Positions 23,810 through 31,878 of a stretch of DNA of 64,000 bases are shown piece by piece. The position numbers and the translations under genes were made by a program. Location: NCBI RefSeq assembly GCF_039535785.1, contig NZ_BAAAXV010000009.1:1860001-1924000 (forward strand). The letters run 5' to 3'. Position 1 is the first letter of the stretch. Every line of letters starts with the position of its first letter. The stretch comes from Nonomuraea helvata (GTDB lineage Bacteria > Actinomycetota > Actinomycetes > Streptosporangiales > Streptosporangiaceae). Below the pieces are notes generated by a model, which was given only the letters and a program-made list of their open reading frames with translations, did not search any database and was not told the origin of the DNA.

Positions 23810-23898
23810 CCCCGCGCGGGGGTTGCCGTCGGCGCCGGGGCGCTGGCAGGCTCACCGCCATAACGAGACACGGGAACCACAGCGGTGGGTGGCTGGGA

Positions 23899-24555
23899 TC
23901 AGCTTGCATCGAGATCTAGAAACATCTCGGATGTTGGGTGCGGCCAGGGCAGCGAGTAATAGTTACTGACCTGCTGCTCGATATGAGCCTTCGCTTCCGT
24001 GATCAGCGCCTCGATGTCATGAACCACTCCACCGTGGGTGCGCCTGCGTCCGTCGTGGACGGTGTCCCACTTGCTCTTCTTGCTCTGGCGAGTGGTGGAC
24101 CCCTGCTCCTTGCTGCCGAAGCCTTTGAGTTTGCTGTTCCAGATCGGCTGGTAGCCCACACGCAGTCCGTTTTCACCTAGATCGGCGTGCACGTCTGGCA
24201 TCAGCAAAGCGCGAAACCGGAACTCGGCTATGGAAAGGCCGCCCTCCATGATCGAGAGCCGGTGCTGCTTGAGCCGACTGTGAAGAGGGAAGCGCTCCCG
24301 CACCCTCTCCCCGGTCGCGCTGTTACTCGAGAGCGCTTGGCCTGCATATACGGGGATCTGCAGGTTCGCTAGTGGCAGGTAGAGATGCACGCTGGTGCCC
24401 CGGTAGTACAGCGCATACAGTCCGGAGCCCTCGAATCGAGGGATCTCATGCGTCATGGAGACCAGCGGTTGACGTTCAAAGTTCTCGCAGATGGTGACTG
24501 CGATCTGCTCGGTCGACAGCGGGTCGAACGACGCGGGGGTGTACTCGGAGGGCAT
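23899..24555 (-). CDS. Eco29kI-family (GIY-YIG) restriction endonuclease
   Basis: 218 residues from ATG 24555. The GIY-YIG core is present as GLYALYY (45-51) and PVYAGQA (68-74), followed by the basic helix ERVRERFPLHSRLKQH and a WNSKLKGFGS...SKWDTVHDGR segment as in Eco29kI-type enzymes. Founder enzymes cut CCGCGG. The cognate C5 methyltransferase is divergently transcribed 254 bases away. The frame is open further upstream to 24834, but that part would cover the divergent promoter and is excluded. Confidence 0.8.
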   Translation of the reverse strand: MPSEYTPASFDPLSTEQIAVTICENFERQPLVSMTHEIPRFEGSGLYALYYRGTSVHLYLPLANLQIPVYAGQALSSNSATGERVRERFPLHSRLKQHRLSIMEGGLSIAEFRFRALLMPDVHADLGENGLRVGYQPIWNSKLKGFGSKEQGSTTRQSKKSKWDTVHDGRRRTHGGVVHDIEALITEAKAHIEQQVSNYYSLPWPHPTSEMFLDLDAS

Positions 24556-24755
24556 GGCTTCCTGATCTGGGTTGGGGGGCGTCGACCCCAGGCCACTGGG
24601 ACAACGGTGGAGCTGTGTGCCGGACCCGGCCAGACATCGGCCAGTTGGCGTTGCCCGTCGAGGACAAGGGCTCGTCCGAGGGCACCCCTCCGGAGGTTTG
24701 TCTGGATCCAGGCTTTGATCAGTACGGACCCTATGGTCTCGATCACTTTTGGGCC

Positions 24756-24797
24756 ACTCGTTCGAGTGAATTACCCCCAAGATCGCCAACTCCGCGG
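24756..24797. promoter_or_regulatory. restriction-modification divergent control region
   Basis: Within the 254-base divergent gap, an inverted repeat ACTCG-TT-CGAGT lies at 24756-24767 and a CCGCGG hexamer, the expected recognition site of the Eco29kI family, at 24792-24797, 12 bases before the methyltransferase start. Methylation state at this site could feed back on expression, as in some other systems. Function is inferred. Confidence 0.4.
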
Positions 24798-24809
24798 TAT
24801 GGTTCTCGC

Positions 24810-26159
24810 ATGGTTGACCAGCCGCAAGAGACAACAGAACCGCGCACCAGTGTTGAACTGTTTGCGGGTGGGGGTGGCCTCGCCATGGCGGTCCACCAAG
24901 CGGGCTTTCGTCCTCTTCTGTTCAACGAGTTCGACCACCGGGCCTGCGAGACGCTTGTGGCCAGCGCCAAGAAGACCCTCGGGGTCGACGGCTTGGTGCG
25001 AACTGAAGAGAAGCGGCCTGAGCCGCCAGAGCCAGGTAAGCCCGCGCCTCTGTATCCGGGGGACGTGCGCGATCTGGATATGAGTGCCCTAAAGGGCAGG
25101 GTCGACCTCCTAGCAGGAGGTCCTCCCTGCCAGCCGTTCAGCGCGGGCGGCGTCGCCAAAGGCGACGAGGACAAGCGCAACATGTTCCCCGCCATGTTCA
25201 AGGCGGTGCGTGAGATTCGGCCGAAAGCCGTAATCTGCGAGAACGTGCGGGGCCTGTTGCGGCCGTCTTTTAGGGATTACTTCCAGTACATCCAGAACGA
25301 ACTGCGGCTTCCGTTCGAGAAGCGGAACGACGAAGTGAGGTGGCAGGATCATAACGATCATCTGACGAGCATCCTCGCGAAGCTCTCCGATGATGATAGT
25401 GATCCTGACCATTACAAAGTCGTGATGATTCCGGTTAACGCTGCTGACTACGGCGTTCCTCAGGTGCGCAACCGCGTCGTCATCGTCGCCTTCAGAGCTG
25501 ACCTCGGCGTCGACGTCGAGGCATTCGAGAAGTACGTCAAGACTCCGAGATTCTCTGAAGACGCCCTGTTCCGCTCCATGCGCGACGAGGATGGTCCGTA
25601 CTGGCAACGCCATAGGGTGCCAGGTCATGTGCGCGATCGAGTCCGGGCCCGCCTCCCTAAGGTGATCAAAGAGGACGACTGCCAGCCTTGGCGAACACTG
25701 CGCGACGCGATTCAGGGCTACGGCACAGATGCGAAGCTGCCGGCGCTGCCCAAAGTGAATCTGAAACGACTCGACGAGAAGTTCGACTTCGGCGAGAGGA
25801 TCGACGTCACCGACCACATCGGCTGGCCCGGTGCCCGGATCTACAAGGGGCATACCCCGAACGAGCTCGACCGGCCTGCCAAAACAGTCAAGGCTGGCGT
25901 GCACGGTGTGCCAGGCGGCGAATCGGTGATGCTGTTGGACAGCAGGTACCGTGATTCCAATTCTCCTGATGGGTGGACCTATCGGCATCGCTACATGACC
26001 GTTCGTGAGACTGCTCGCGTGATGACCTTCCCCGACGCGTGGCTCGGCGCCGGTCCACGGGGGGAGCAGATGCGGCAGTTGGGCAACGCGGTTCCGGTCG
26101 TCCTAGGCGAGTTCTTCGCCAACGCCGTCGCCGAAGCGCTCGCAGCCGCAGGACACTGA
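24810..26159 (+). CDS. DNA (cytosine-5) methyltransferase
   Basis: 449 residues. C5-methylase motifs in order: I FAGGGGLAMA (18-27), IV GGPPCQPFS with catalytic Cys107, VI ENVRG (144-148), VIII QVRNRVVIVAF, and C-terminal RYMTVRETARVMTFPD plus QLGNAVP (motif X). The variable region before motif IX would read the target. No ribosome-binding site precedes ATG 24810, so a leaderless start is possible. It protects the host from the divergent Eco29kI-like nuclease and sits 4 bases before the vsr gene. Confidence 0.9.
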   Translation: MVDQPQETTEPRTSVELFAGGGGLAMAVHQAGFRPLLFNEFDHRACETLVASAKKTLGVDGLVRTEEKRPEPPEPGKPAPLYPGDVRDLDMSALKGRVDLLAGGPPCQPFSAGGVAKGDEDKRNMFPAMFKAVREIRPKAVICENVRGLLRPSFRDYFQYIQNELRLPFEKRNDEVRWQDHNDHLTSILAKLSDDDSDPDHYKVVMIPVNAADYGVPQVRNRVVIVAFRADLGVDVEAFEKYVKTPRFSEDALFRSMRDEDGPYWQRHRVPGHVRDRVRARLPKVIKEDDCQPWRTLRDAIQGYGTDAKLPALPKVNLKRLDEKFDFGERIDVTDHIGWPGARIYKGHTPNELDRPAKTVKAGVHGVPGGESVMLLDSRYRDSNSPDGWTYRHRYMTVRETARVMTFPDAWLGAGPRGEQMRQLGNAVPVVLGEFFANAVAEALAAAGH

Positions 26160-26163
26160 TGTC

Positions 26164-26958
26164 ATGGCGCGGAAAGGCGACGAGGGACATTGGAAGGAAC
26201 GGCTGCCCGCAGAGCGTGCGTACAAGCGTCGCGCTGGTGCCGTAGCTCCATCTGTGGAGCAGGATCGTGCTGCTGGTGGCCGCAGCCGCCGCAGCGTCGC
26301 CCTCAGCGGCGGCCGCTTCGCGCGAGCCTCAATCACGCTTCGGCTATACAAGCGCACACGGCGCATCCGTGCATACCTGCGCTGGTCGCAGAACGGCAAG
26401 ACGGAGGAGAGGTACGTCTGTGAAGTGGAGCGCGATTCCCGTCGGGAGAACCTTGTCGAGGCATGGCGACAAGCTTGGGCGCAGGGATTCTTGGCTGAAG
26501 AGCCCCTACCACCTGAGTCAACAGCTTCTTCACCAGAGGTCCGTGCCTCCATGCGGGGCAACCGCGGCAAGGATACGGAGCCGGAACTGGCCCTTCGCAA
26601 GCTGCTCTATCAGCGTGGCCTGCGTTACCGGGTCAACGCCCAGCCGCTCGCCGAGATTCGACGCAAGGCGGACGTAGTCTTCCTTGCCGATCGAGTCGCG
26701 GTCTTTGTGGACGGCTGCTTCTGGCACGGATGCCCAGAGCACTATCGTCCTTCAACGAGGAACGCGGAGTTCTGGCGTGAAAAGATCGAAGGCAACAAGG
26801 CCCGAGACGCGGAGACCACCGAGCAACTAGTGGCAGCTGGTTGGACGGTCATCCGGATCTGGGAGCATGAAGACCCTGCTGCGGCCGCAGACAAAGTCGG
26901 TCACGTGATCACACGACTGAGGCTGGACGCTGCTACGACTGCTACAGCGTCCACTTGA
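26164..26958 (+). CDS. Vsr-type DNA mismatch endonuclease with N-terminal extension
   Basis: 264 residues. The C-terminal ~130 residues are a very-short-patch-repair endonuclease: RGKDTEPELALRKLLYQRG, RRKADVVF with the catalytic Asp, and CFWHGCPEHY with the zinc-binding Cys/His, then WTVIRIWEHE. It would nick T:G mismatches arising from deaminated 5-methylcytosine at sites made by the adjacent methylase. The first ~110 residues (IRAYLRWSQNGKTEERYVCE) form an extra domain not in E. coli Vsr. The ATG at 26164 follows the methylase closely. Confidence 0.85.
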   Translation: MARKGDEGHWKERLPAERAYKRRAGAVAPSVEQDRAAGGRSRRSVALSGGRFARASITLRLYKRTRRIRAYLRWSQNGKTEERYVCEVERDSRRENLVEAWRQAWAQGFLAEEPLPPESTASSPEVRASMRGNRGKDTEPELALRKLLYQRGLRYRVNAQPLAEIRRKADVVFLADRVAVFVDGCFWHGCPEHYRPSTRNAEFWREKIEGNKARDAETTEQLVAAGWTVIRIWEHEDPAAAADKVGHVITRLRLDAATTATAST

Positions 26959-27144
26959 GGCGACGCTCTCCCCAGTAGGCCCTTCACATCCTCCCCTCCA
27001 CATCCCCGAGATCGCGCTCGGCCTAACGGTTCGCGAATGGCTCGGCTTGCGCCCCTGATCAGCGGCGTGTCACACTTCCCGCAGGCAGATCACGTATGCC
27101 CTCAGCCAGGCCGGCTGGGGGCATCGCGCATTTCGGGGGTGAGC

Positions 27145-27396
27145 ATGGACCCCGAACCGATCAGCGCGCAAGACGCCGCAGCCCGTCTTCGCCGTCGGCC
27201 AGCCACCGTCCGGAAGTGGCGCGAGCGTTACGGCGCCCGCATCGTCGGCCGCGAGCAGCGGCGGGACTACTTCGACTGGCACGACTTGGCGACGATCGAC
27301 GGCTGCATCGCTCGTGGGGAGGAGGTGCCAGCGACACCGGAGCAGCGTGACGCGCTGCGCGCGTCTCTGCGTGAACGCTGGCAGGGTGCGGCCTAG
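27145..27396 (+). CDS. small helix-turn-helix protein
   Basis: 83 residues from ATG 27145 (a GTG six bases earlier is also possible). ISAQDAAARLRRRPATVRKW (about 6-25) is a typical HTH and RREQRRDYFDWHDL follows. It resembles the DNA-binding half of small terminases or MerR-type regulators and lies just before the late operon. Its stop overlaps the convergent gene at 27393. Confidence 0.55.
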   Translation: MDPEPISAQDAAARLRRRPATVRKWRERYGARIVGREQRRDYFDWHDLATIDGCIARGEEVPATPEQRDALRASLRERWQGAA

Positions 27397-27734
27397 TCGC
27401 CGACCCGGTACCGCTCGATCTTGGCGAGGATCTCGTCGTCGGCTGGTTTGATCATCCAGGTGGCGACGGGCGGCACCTGGTGGAGCAGCACGTGGTCGAG
27501 ATCGGGCAGGCCCAAGTCGCCCGTCAGATCGACGAGATAGGCGTGCAGCTCCGGCCGGCGCTTGAGCGGACGGCCGTTGTCGTCGACGGCGTCGAACGGT
27601 ACGCGCGGCGCCTCGTAGCGTGCGTACACCTTGGCGACGACCCAGTGCCGGATCGGGTCGCCATGGGGTGCCACCCAGCCGCCAGCGCCCTTGTCGTAGG
27701 GCCAGTTCTGCAGTACGACGTGCGACTCCTCCAT
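27393..27734 (-). CDS. hypothetical protein on opposite strand
   Basis: 113 residues from ATG 27734. The sequence MEESHVVLQNWPYDKGAGG..., HWVVAKVYARYEAPRVPFDAV reads like an authentic globular protein with aromatic-rich strands. The stop overlaps the convergent HTH gene by 4 bases. No family is recognised. It interrupts the plus-strand late region, so it is probably an independently expressed accessory gene. Confidence 0.5.
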   Translation of the reverse strand: MEESHVVLQNWPYDKGAGGWVAPHGDPIRHWVVAKVYARYEAPRVPFDAVDDNGRPLKRRPELHAYLVDLTGDLGLPDLDHVLLHQVPPVATWMIKPADDEILAKIERYRVGD

Positions 27735-27778
27735 GCCCCGATTCTCGTACGTGCGTTCGATGTCTGTCAGGTCGGGGG

Positions 27779-28294
27779 GTGGATGTGGGGATCGTCTTCC
27801 AATACCTCCCTCCGGAGGAGGCGGCTCTCCGGACCACGGCTGGCTTCCCTCAGTTCGTGATCAATCAGGGATCGGTCTTCCCGGTCACCGGTCTGGCGTT
27901 CGACGGCGCTGGCACCGCTCAGGAGTACGCGTACTGGAAGTTCACGCCGTTCGGGTACGTGACCGACGCGGACGTGTCCGTGGAGATCATCTGGTATGCC
28001 GCCTCCGGCACCAGCGGCACCGTCAACTGGGGGGCGGCCATCGCCTCTATCACGCCAGGCGTGGACACCGAAGACGTGGAGACCGCCGCGTTCGCCAGCA
28101 TGCCAACAGTGACAAGCAGCCATCTCGGCACCACGGCGCGCCGCTTGCACAGAACCGTCGTCACGATCACCGACCAGGACGGCATGACCGTCGGCGATGA
28201 GTGCTGGCTGCGCGTCATGCGCAATCCCGCGGTGGACACGCTGACTGCCGACGCGATCCTCACGAGCGTCCGGATCTCCTACCCGGACACGTAG
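27779..28294 (+). CDS. phage virion-associated protein (probable)
   Basis: 171 residues from GTG 27779. Beta-rich with a jelly-roll-like strand pattern (AYWKFTPFGYVTDADVSVEI, GTVNWGAAIASITPG, WLRVMRNPAVDTL). Proteins like this occur near the terminase in actinophages and are thought to be virion decorations or fibre parts. No enzyme motif. Confidence 0.5.
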   Translation: MDVGIVFQYLPPEEAALRTTAGFPQFVINQGSVFPVTGLAFDGAGTAQEYAYWKFTPFGYVTDADVSVEIIWYAASGTSGTVNWGAAIASITPGVDTEDVETAAFASMPTVTSSHLGTTARRLHRTVVTITDQDGMTVGDECWLRVMRNPAVDTLTADAILTSVRISYPDT

Positions 28295-28305
28295 GAGGCG
28301 GTCTC

Positions 28306-29544
28306 GTGTCGGTCCGGTTCGACGTGGACGGCGAAAGCTACACGCGGGTCACGGGCCTGGCCGGTGTGGCGAGCTGGACAGTCACCTGCTGGGCGCGGCT
28401 GGCAGTCAACCGCGGCACGACGACCGTGCTGTGGCAGATCGACAACGGCACGGGGACCAGCCGGCTGCGATGTAACGCCTGGGATGGCGCAGCGCTGACG
28501 TATCAGACCGACGATGGCGGTTGGTTCGGGCTGGCCGGGCAGACGATGACGGTTGGCACCTGGTACTACATCGGCATCTCGGCCGACGCCAACCCGGGCC
28601 TAGTGAGAGTCCGAGTAAGGGCGGCGGGAAGCGCCACGTGGGGCGGAGGGAACCCGGCCCAGGCCAACGTGACGATCAGCGCCAACACGCTGCGGCTCGG
28701 CGATGGGCAGGCCGCGAACGAGTTCCTCAACGGGTCGCTGGCGGCAGTCAAGGTGTGGAACGCGCCGCTCACGCTAGAGGAACTCGAACTGGAATCGTGG
28801 ACGTACATGCCGCAAAGGACAACCGGCATTCGCGGCTGGTATCCGTTCACGCGGGTCGAGACTGTGGACTACTCGGGCCAGAGTCAGGTCCTGACGGGCG
28901 GCAGCGGGGCAACACTCGAAGACGGGCCGCCGATCCCGTGGCAGCGAGGACGACGTCGAATCGTCGTCAGCGCCGCCAGCCCCGGCATCGCCGGGCAGGT
29001 GGCTGGCAGCCTGCCGCCGCTGGGCGGGGCGGCGGCTGGGGCCGCCCGAGTGTCCGGCCAGGCCGCGTCCGCGCTGCCCAGCATGTCCGCGGCCGTTCAG
29101 AGTTCGGTCGAGGTCTCTGGCGACGTCGATGGCGCGCTGCCCGCGTTCTCGGCTGCGGTCGACGGCTTCACCCACTCGCCGGGGCAACTGGCCGGTACGC
29201 TGCCCGCGCTCTCCGCCGTGGCGGAGGGCCTCATCCCGTTGCCGGGAGAGCTGGTCGGCACGCTGCCGCCGCTCGGCGCGGCGGCGGAAGGCGAAGTCCT
29301 GTTCGGCGCCGTCGATGCCACGCTGTCGCCCTTCAACGCTGCTTTGGCCGGTGCCGCGGTTGTGGAGGGGGCGGCGGATGCCGCCCTCCCCGGCTTCTCA
29401 TCCGAGATGGCGGCCGACGTCATCTACGACGTGACCGTGGACACGCCGGGGCCTGACCAGGGCTGGTCGGCTTTACCGCCTGCCCGGCCGATCGATACCA
29501 GCGGCGTCGCCCGTGGTTGGGTCGCAGGCCGGCCTACGACCTGA
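28306..29544 (+). CDS. LamG-domain protein with seven 21-residue repeats
   Basis: 412 residues from GTG 28306 after GGAGG. Residues ~1-190 form a concanavalin/LamG-type domain (SWTVTCWARLAV, WYYIGISADANPGLVRV, LAAVKVWNAPLTLEELE). After a linker, about seven 21-residue repeats follow with consensus GxxxGxLPxLxAAxxGxxxxx (for example GQLAGTLPALSAV). Likely a virion fibre or surface protein that binds carbohydrate. It sits just upstream of the large terminase, unusual for a fibre. Confidence 0.6.
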   Translation: MSVRFDVDGESYTRVTGLAGVASWTVTCWARLAVNRGTTTVLWQIDNGTGTSRLRCNAWDGAALTYQTDDGGWFGLAGQTMTVGTWYYIGISADANPGLVRVRVRAAGSATWGGGNPAQANVTISANTLRLGDGQAANEFLNGSLAAVKVWNAPLTLEELELESWTYMPQRTTGIRGWYPFTRVETVDYSGQSQVLTGGSGATLEDGPPIPWQRGRRRIVVSAASPGIAGQVAGSLPPLGGAAAGAARVSGQAASALPSMSAAVQSSVEVSGDVDGALPAFSAAVDGFTHSPGQLAGTLPALSAVAEGLIPLPGELVGTLPPLGAAAEGEVLFGAVDATLSPFNAALAGAAVVEGAADAALPGFSSEMAADVIYDVTVDTPGPDQGWSALPPARPIDTSGVARGWVAGRPTT

Positions 29545-29560
29545 CCGGGAGGGGGACGGC

Positions 29561-29848
29561 GTGCTGCGGATTCCGTGGCTGTCGGTCGAGTTCGTCAAGG
29601 TGCCGATCACGACGGGGCCGCCCGAGCTCACCGACCTGCCTGTGCACATGGCGATCCTGCCGAAGGGCCAAGATCCCAGCCCCGGTGATTGGAAGCCGGC
29701 GGCGTGGATCGGCATCAGGGCGTCTGTGCTGATCGGGCCCGGGACGGGGTTGCCGCTGGAGAAGGGGCTCACCTACGGCATCTGGGTCAGAGTCACGTCC
29801 GCTCCGGAGATGCCCGTCCTCGGGCCTTTCCCGCTGCACATCACCTAA
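29561..29848 (+). CDS. small phage structural-type protein
   Basis: 95 residues from GTG 29561 with GGGAGGGGG upstream. Beta-rich (LSVEFVKVPITTGP..., GLTYGIWVRVTSAPEMP). The pattern suits a small beta-sandwich virion or fibre-associated subunit. No family is recognised. Confidence 0.5.
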   Translation: MLRIPWLSVEFVKVPITTGPPELTDLPVHMAILPKGQDPSPGDWKPAAWIGIRASVLIGPGTGLPLEKGLTYGIWVRVTSAPEMPVLGPFPLHIT

Positions 29849-29860
29849 GGAGGGCCGACG

Positions 29861-30280
29861 ATGGTTACACGCATCCCCGACGGCGTCCGTTCGGCCGCCT
29901 GCGACGCGGTGGTGGACCGGGTCGACGTCGGGACGACCAACCCAGCCGGCCGGTTGCGCATCTACAGCGGGTCGCAGCCCGCTTCGGCCAACAGCGCGGC
30001 CACCGGCACGCTGCTGGCCGAGGTGCCGTTGGCTCTCCCGGCGTTCACGGCGGCCAGCAACGGCGTGGCAACGCTGCTCGGCGTCCCGCTGACCACGGAT
30101 GGCTTGGCCGCCGGGACCGCCGGATGGTTCAGGATCGTGGACCGCGACGGCGGCACGGTGCTGGACGGTTCTGCGGGCACGTCGGGGACGCAGCTCATCC
30201 TGAACACGGCCACGATCTCTCCCGGCGTGACCGTGCAGATCAACTCCGGCACGATCACGATGCCCGGAAGCGAGCCGTGA
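29861..30280 (+). CDS. small phage structural-type protein
   Basis: 139 residues, ATG after AAGGAGG. The sequence (AGRLRIYSGSQPASANSAAT..., GWFRIVDRDGGTVLDG) matches a recurring phage protein type predicted as a beta-sandwich. Precedes the terminase by 4 bases. Confidence 0.55.
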   Translation: MVTRIPDGVRSAACDAVVDRVDVGTTNPAGRLRIYSGSQPASANSAATGTLLAEVPLALPAFTAASNGVATLLGVPLTTDGLAAGTAGWFRIVDRDGGTVLDGSAGTSGTQLILNTATISPGVTVQINSGTITMPGSEP

Positions 30281-30284
30281 CCCG

Positions 30285-31832
30285 GTGACGGCGACGCTGT
30301 CGCCCTGGAGGGTGGCGGCCAACCGCTTCCGGCCGAAGCCGCGCAAGTGGGCGAGTCCAGGCGCGATGGCGTCCGCGATCGATCGCGGCCACCGGCAGAC
30401 GGCGATGCTCGCCCGCATCGACCAGGAGCTGGTCGAGCTGTTCGACGGCAAGGACGACCGCGGCTTGATGATTTTCACGCCGCCGCAGGAAGGCAAGTCG
30501 GAGCGGGTCTCCCGCAGGACACCGGCATGGCTGCTGGCGCACGATCCGACGCTGCGGATCGCCATCGTCAGCTACTCGGCGGACAAGGCCGTCAGGTGGG
30601 GCAAGCAAATCCTGCGGGACGTCCGCGCGCACCCCGAACTCGGGATCGTCCTGCGCAAGGACGCGCAGACGGCGGGCCGGTGGGAGACCGAACAAGGCGG
30701 GCGCCTGTTCTGCGTCGGCATCCAGGGCGGTATCACGGGCGAGCCCGTGGACGTAATGGTGATCGACGACCCGGTGGAAGGGCGCGCTGAGGCGGAGTCG
30801 GCCACCTACCGGGAGGCAGCCTGGGACTGGTGGGAAAGCAACGCGTCCACCCGCCAGTCATCCCGGTTCCGCGTGCTGCTGATGATGACCCGATGGCACG
30901 AAGATGATCTCGCGGGTCGGCTGCTGGCGCGGGAGCCGGGCCGGTGGCGGGTGCTGCGAATCCCGGCGATCGCCGAGGAAGGCGACCCGCTTGGCCGCCG
31001 TCCAGGCGAAGAACTCGCATCGGTGCAGCAGCGCCGTCGCGGGTACTTCCACCAGCTGAAGGAGCTGCGGAGCGCGTACGTGTTCAGCGGCATCTACCAG
31101 CAGGCGCCCACCGTGGCCGAAGGCAACCTTTTCCGGAGGGCGGATTTCAGGTACTGGCACCAGCTGCCCGCCGACCCGTCCAGGCACGGCCCGCTGTCCG
31201 GCGGCCGAATCGACCTCGGCGGCCGGGCAGTCCCGCTCGACGACCTGTGGAGGTTCCTCACCGTCGACCTGGCCGCGTCGACAAAAACGTCAGCGGACTG
31301 GACGGTCGCCAGCGTGTGGGGAATCTCCCCGGACGGCGACCTGATCCTGCTGGACCGGCGGCGCGGCCGGATCGAGGAGGCCGAGCACTGGGATCTGGTC
31401 CGTCCACTACGCGAGCGGTGGGCGGCCGACACCGTGTTTGTGGAGGCCGGGTGGATCGGCACCACGCTGGTGATCGACGCGACCGCGAGCGGCGTGCCGG
31501 TGCAGCCGCTCACCGCCGACACCGACAAGCTGACCCGTGCCTTGCCCGCAACGTCGAGGGTGAAAGCGCACCGCGTGTGGTTCCCTGCCGGCGTGCCGTG
31601 GCTGGATGAGTGGTGCGACGAGCTGGCCGGGTTCCCCTCGGCTCAGCACGACGACCAGGTGGACACCCTGGCGTACGCGGCGCGCGTGGTGACGATGCAT
31701 TGGGTGCGTCAGGACGCCGCCGGGCCGGACGGCGATGCCGCCGCGTCCGCGGGCGCGGCGATCGAGCAGGCGTACACCGCGGCCACGGGCGGCGACACGG
31801 GCGGCATCGACTTCATGTCCCTCGACTACTGA
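30285..31832 (+). CDS. terL: terminase large subunit
   Basis: 515 residues from GTG 30285. The N-terminal ATPase domain shows a terminase-type Walker A variant (TPPQEGKSERVSRR, near residue 65) and Walker B VMVIDDPVEG (near 158), with TRWHEDDLAGRLL nearby. The C-terminal RNase-H-fold nuclease has TVDLAAST (first catalytic Asp) and HDDQVDTLAYA (last). It translocates DNA into the prohead and cuts it, using the portal encoded next. Confidence 0.9.
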   Translation: MTATLSPWRVAANRFRPKPRKWASPGAMASAIDRGHRQTAMLARIDQELVELFDGKDDRGLMIFTPPQEGKSERVSRRTPAWLLAHDPTLRIAIVSYSADKAVRWGKQILRDVRAHPELGIVLRKDAQTAGRWETEQGGRLFCVGIQGGITGEPVDVMVIDDPVEGRAEAESATYREAAWDWWESNASTRQSSRFRVLLMMTRWHEDDLAGRLLAREPGRWRVLRIPAIAEEGDPLGRRPGEELASVQQRRRGYFHQLKELRSAYVFSGIYQQAPTVAEGNLFRRADFRYWHQLPADPSRHGPLSGGRIDLGGRAVPLDDLWRFLTVDLAASTKTSADWTVASVWGISPDGDLILLDRRRGRIEEAEHWDLVRPLRERWAADTVFVEAGWIGTTLVIDATASGVPVQPLTADTDKLTRALPATSRVKAHRVWFPAGVPWLDEWCDELAGFPSAQHDDQVDTLAYAARVVTMHWVRQDAAGPDGDAAASAGAAIEQAYTAATGGDTGGIDFMSLDY

Positions 31833-31878
31833 TCTGCGGCCGGCCACGGCCCGCCATGACCACGGAGCGGGGTGAGCG

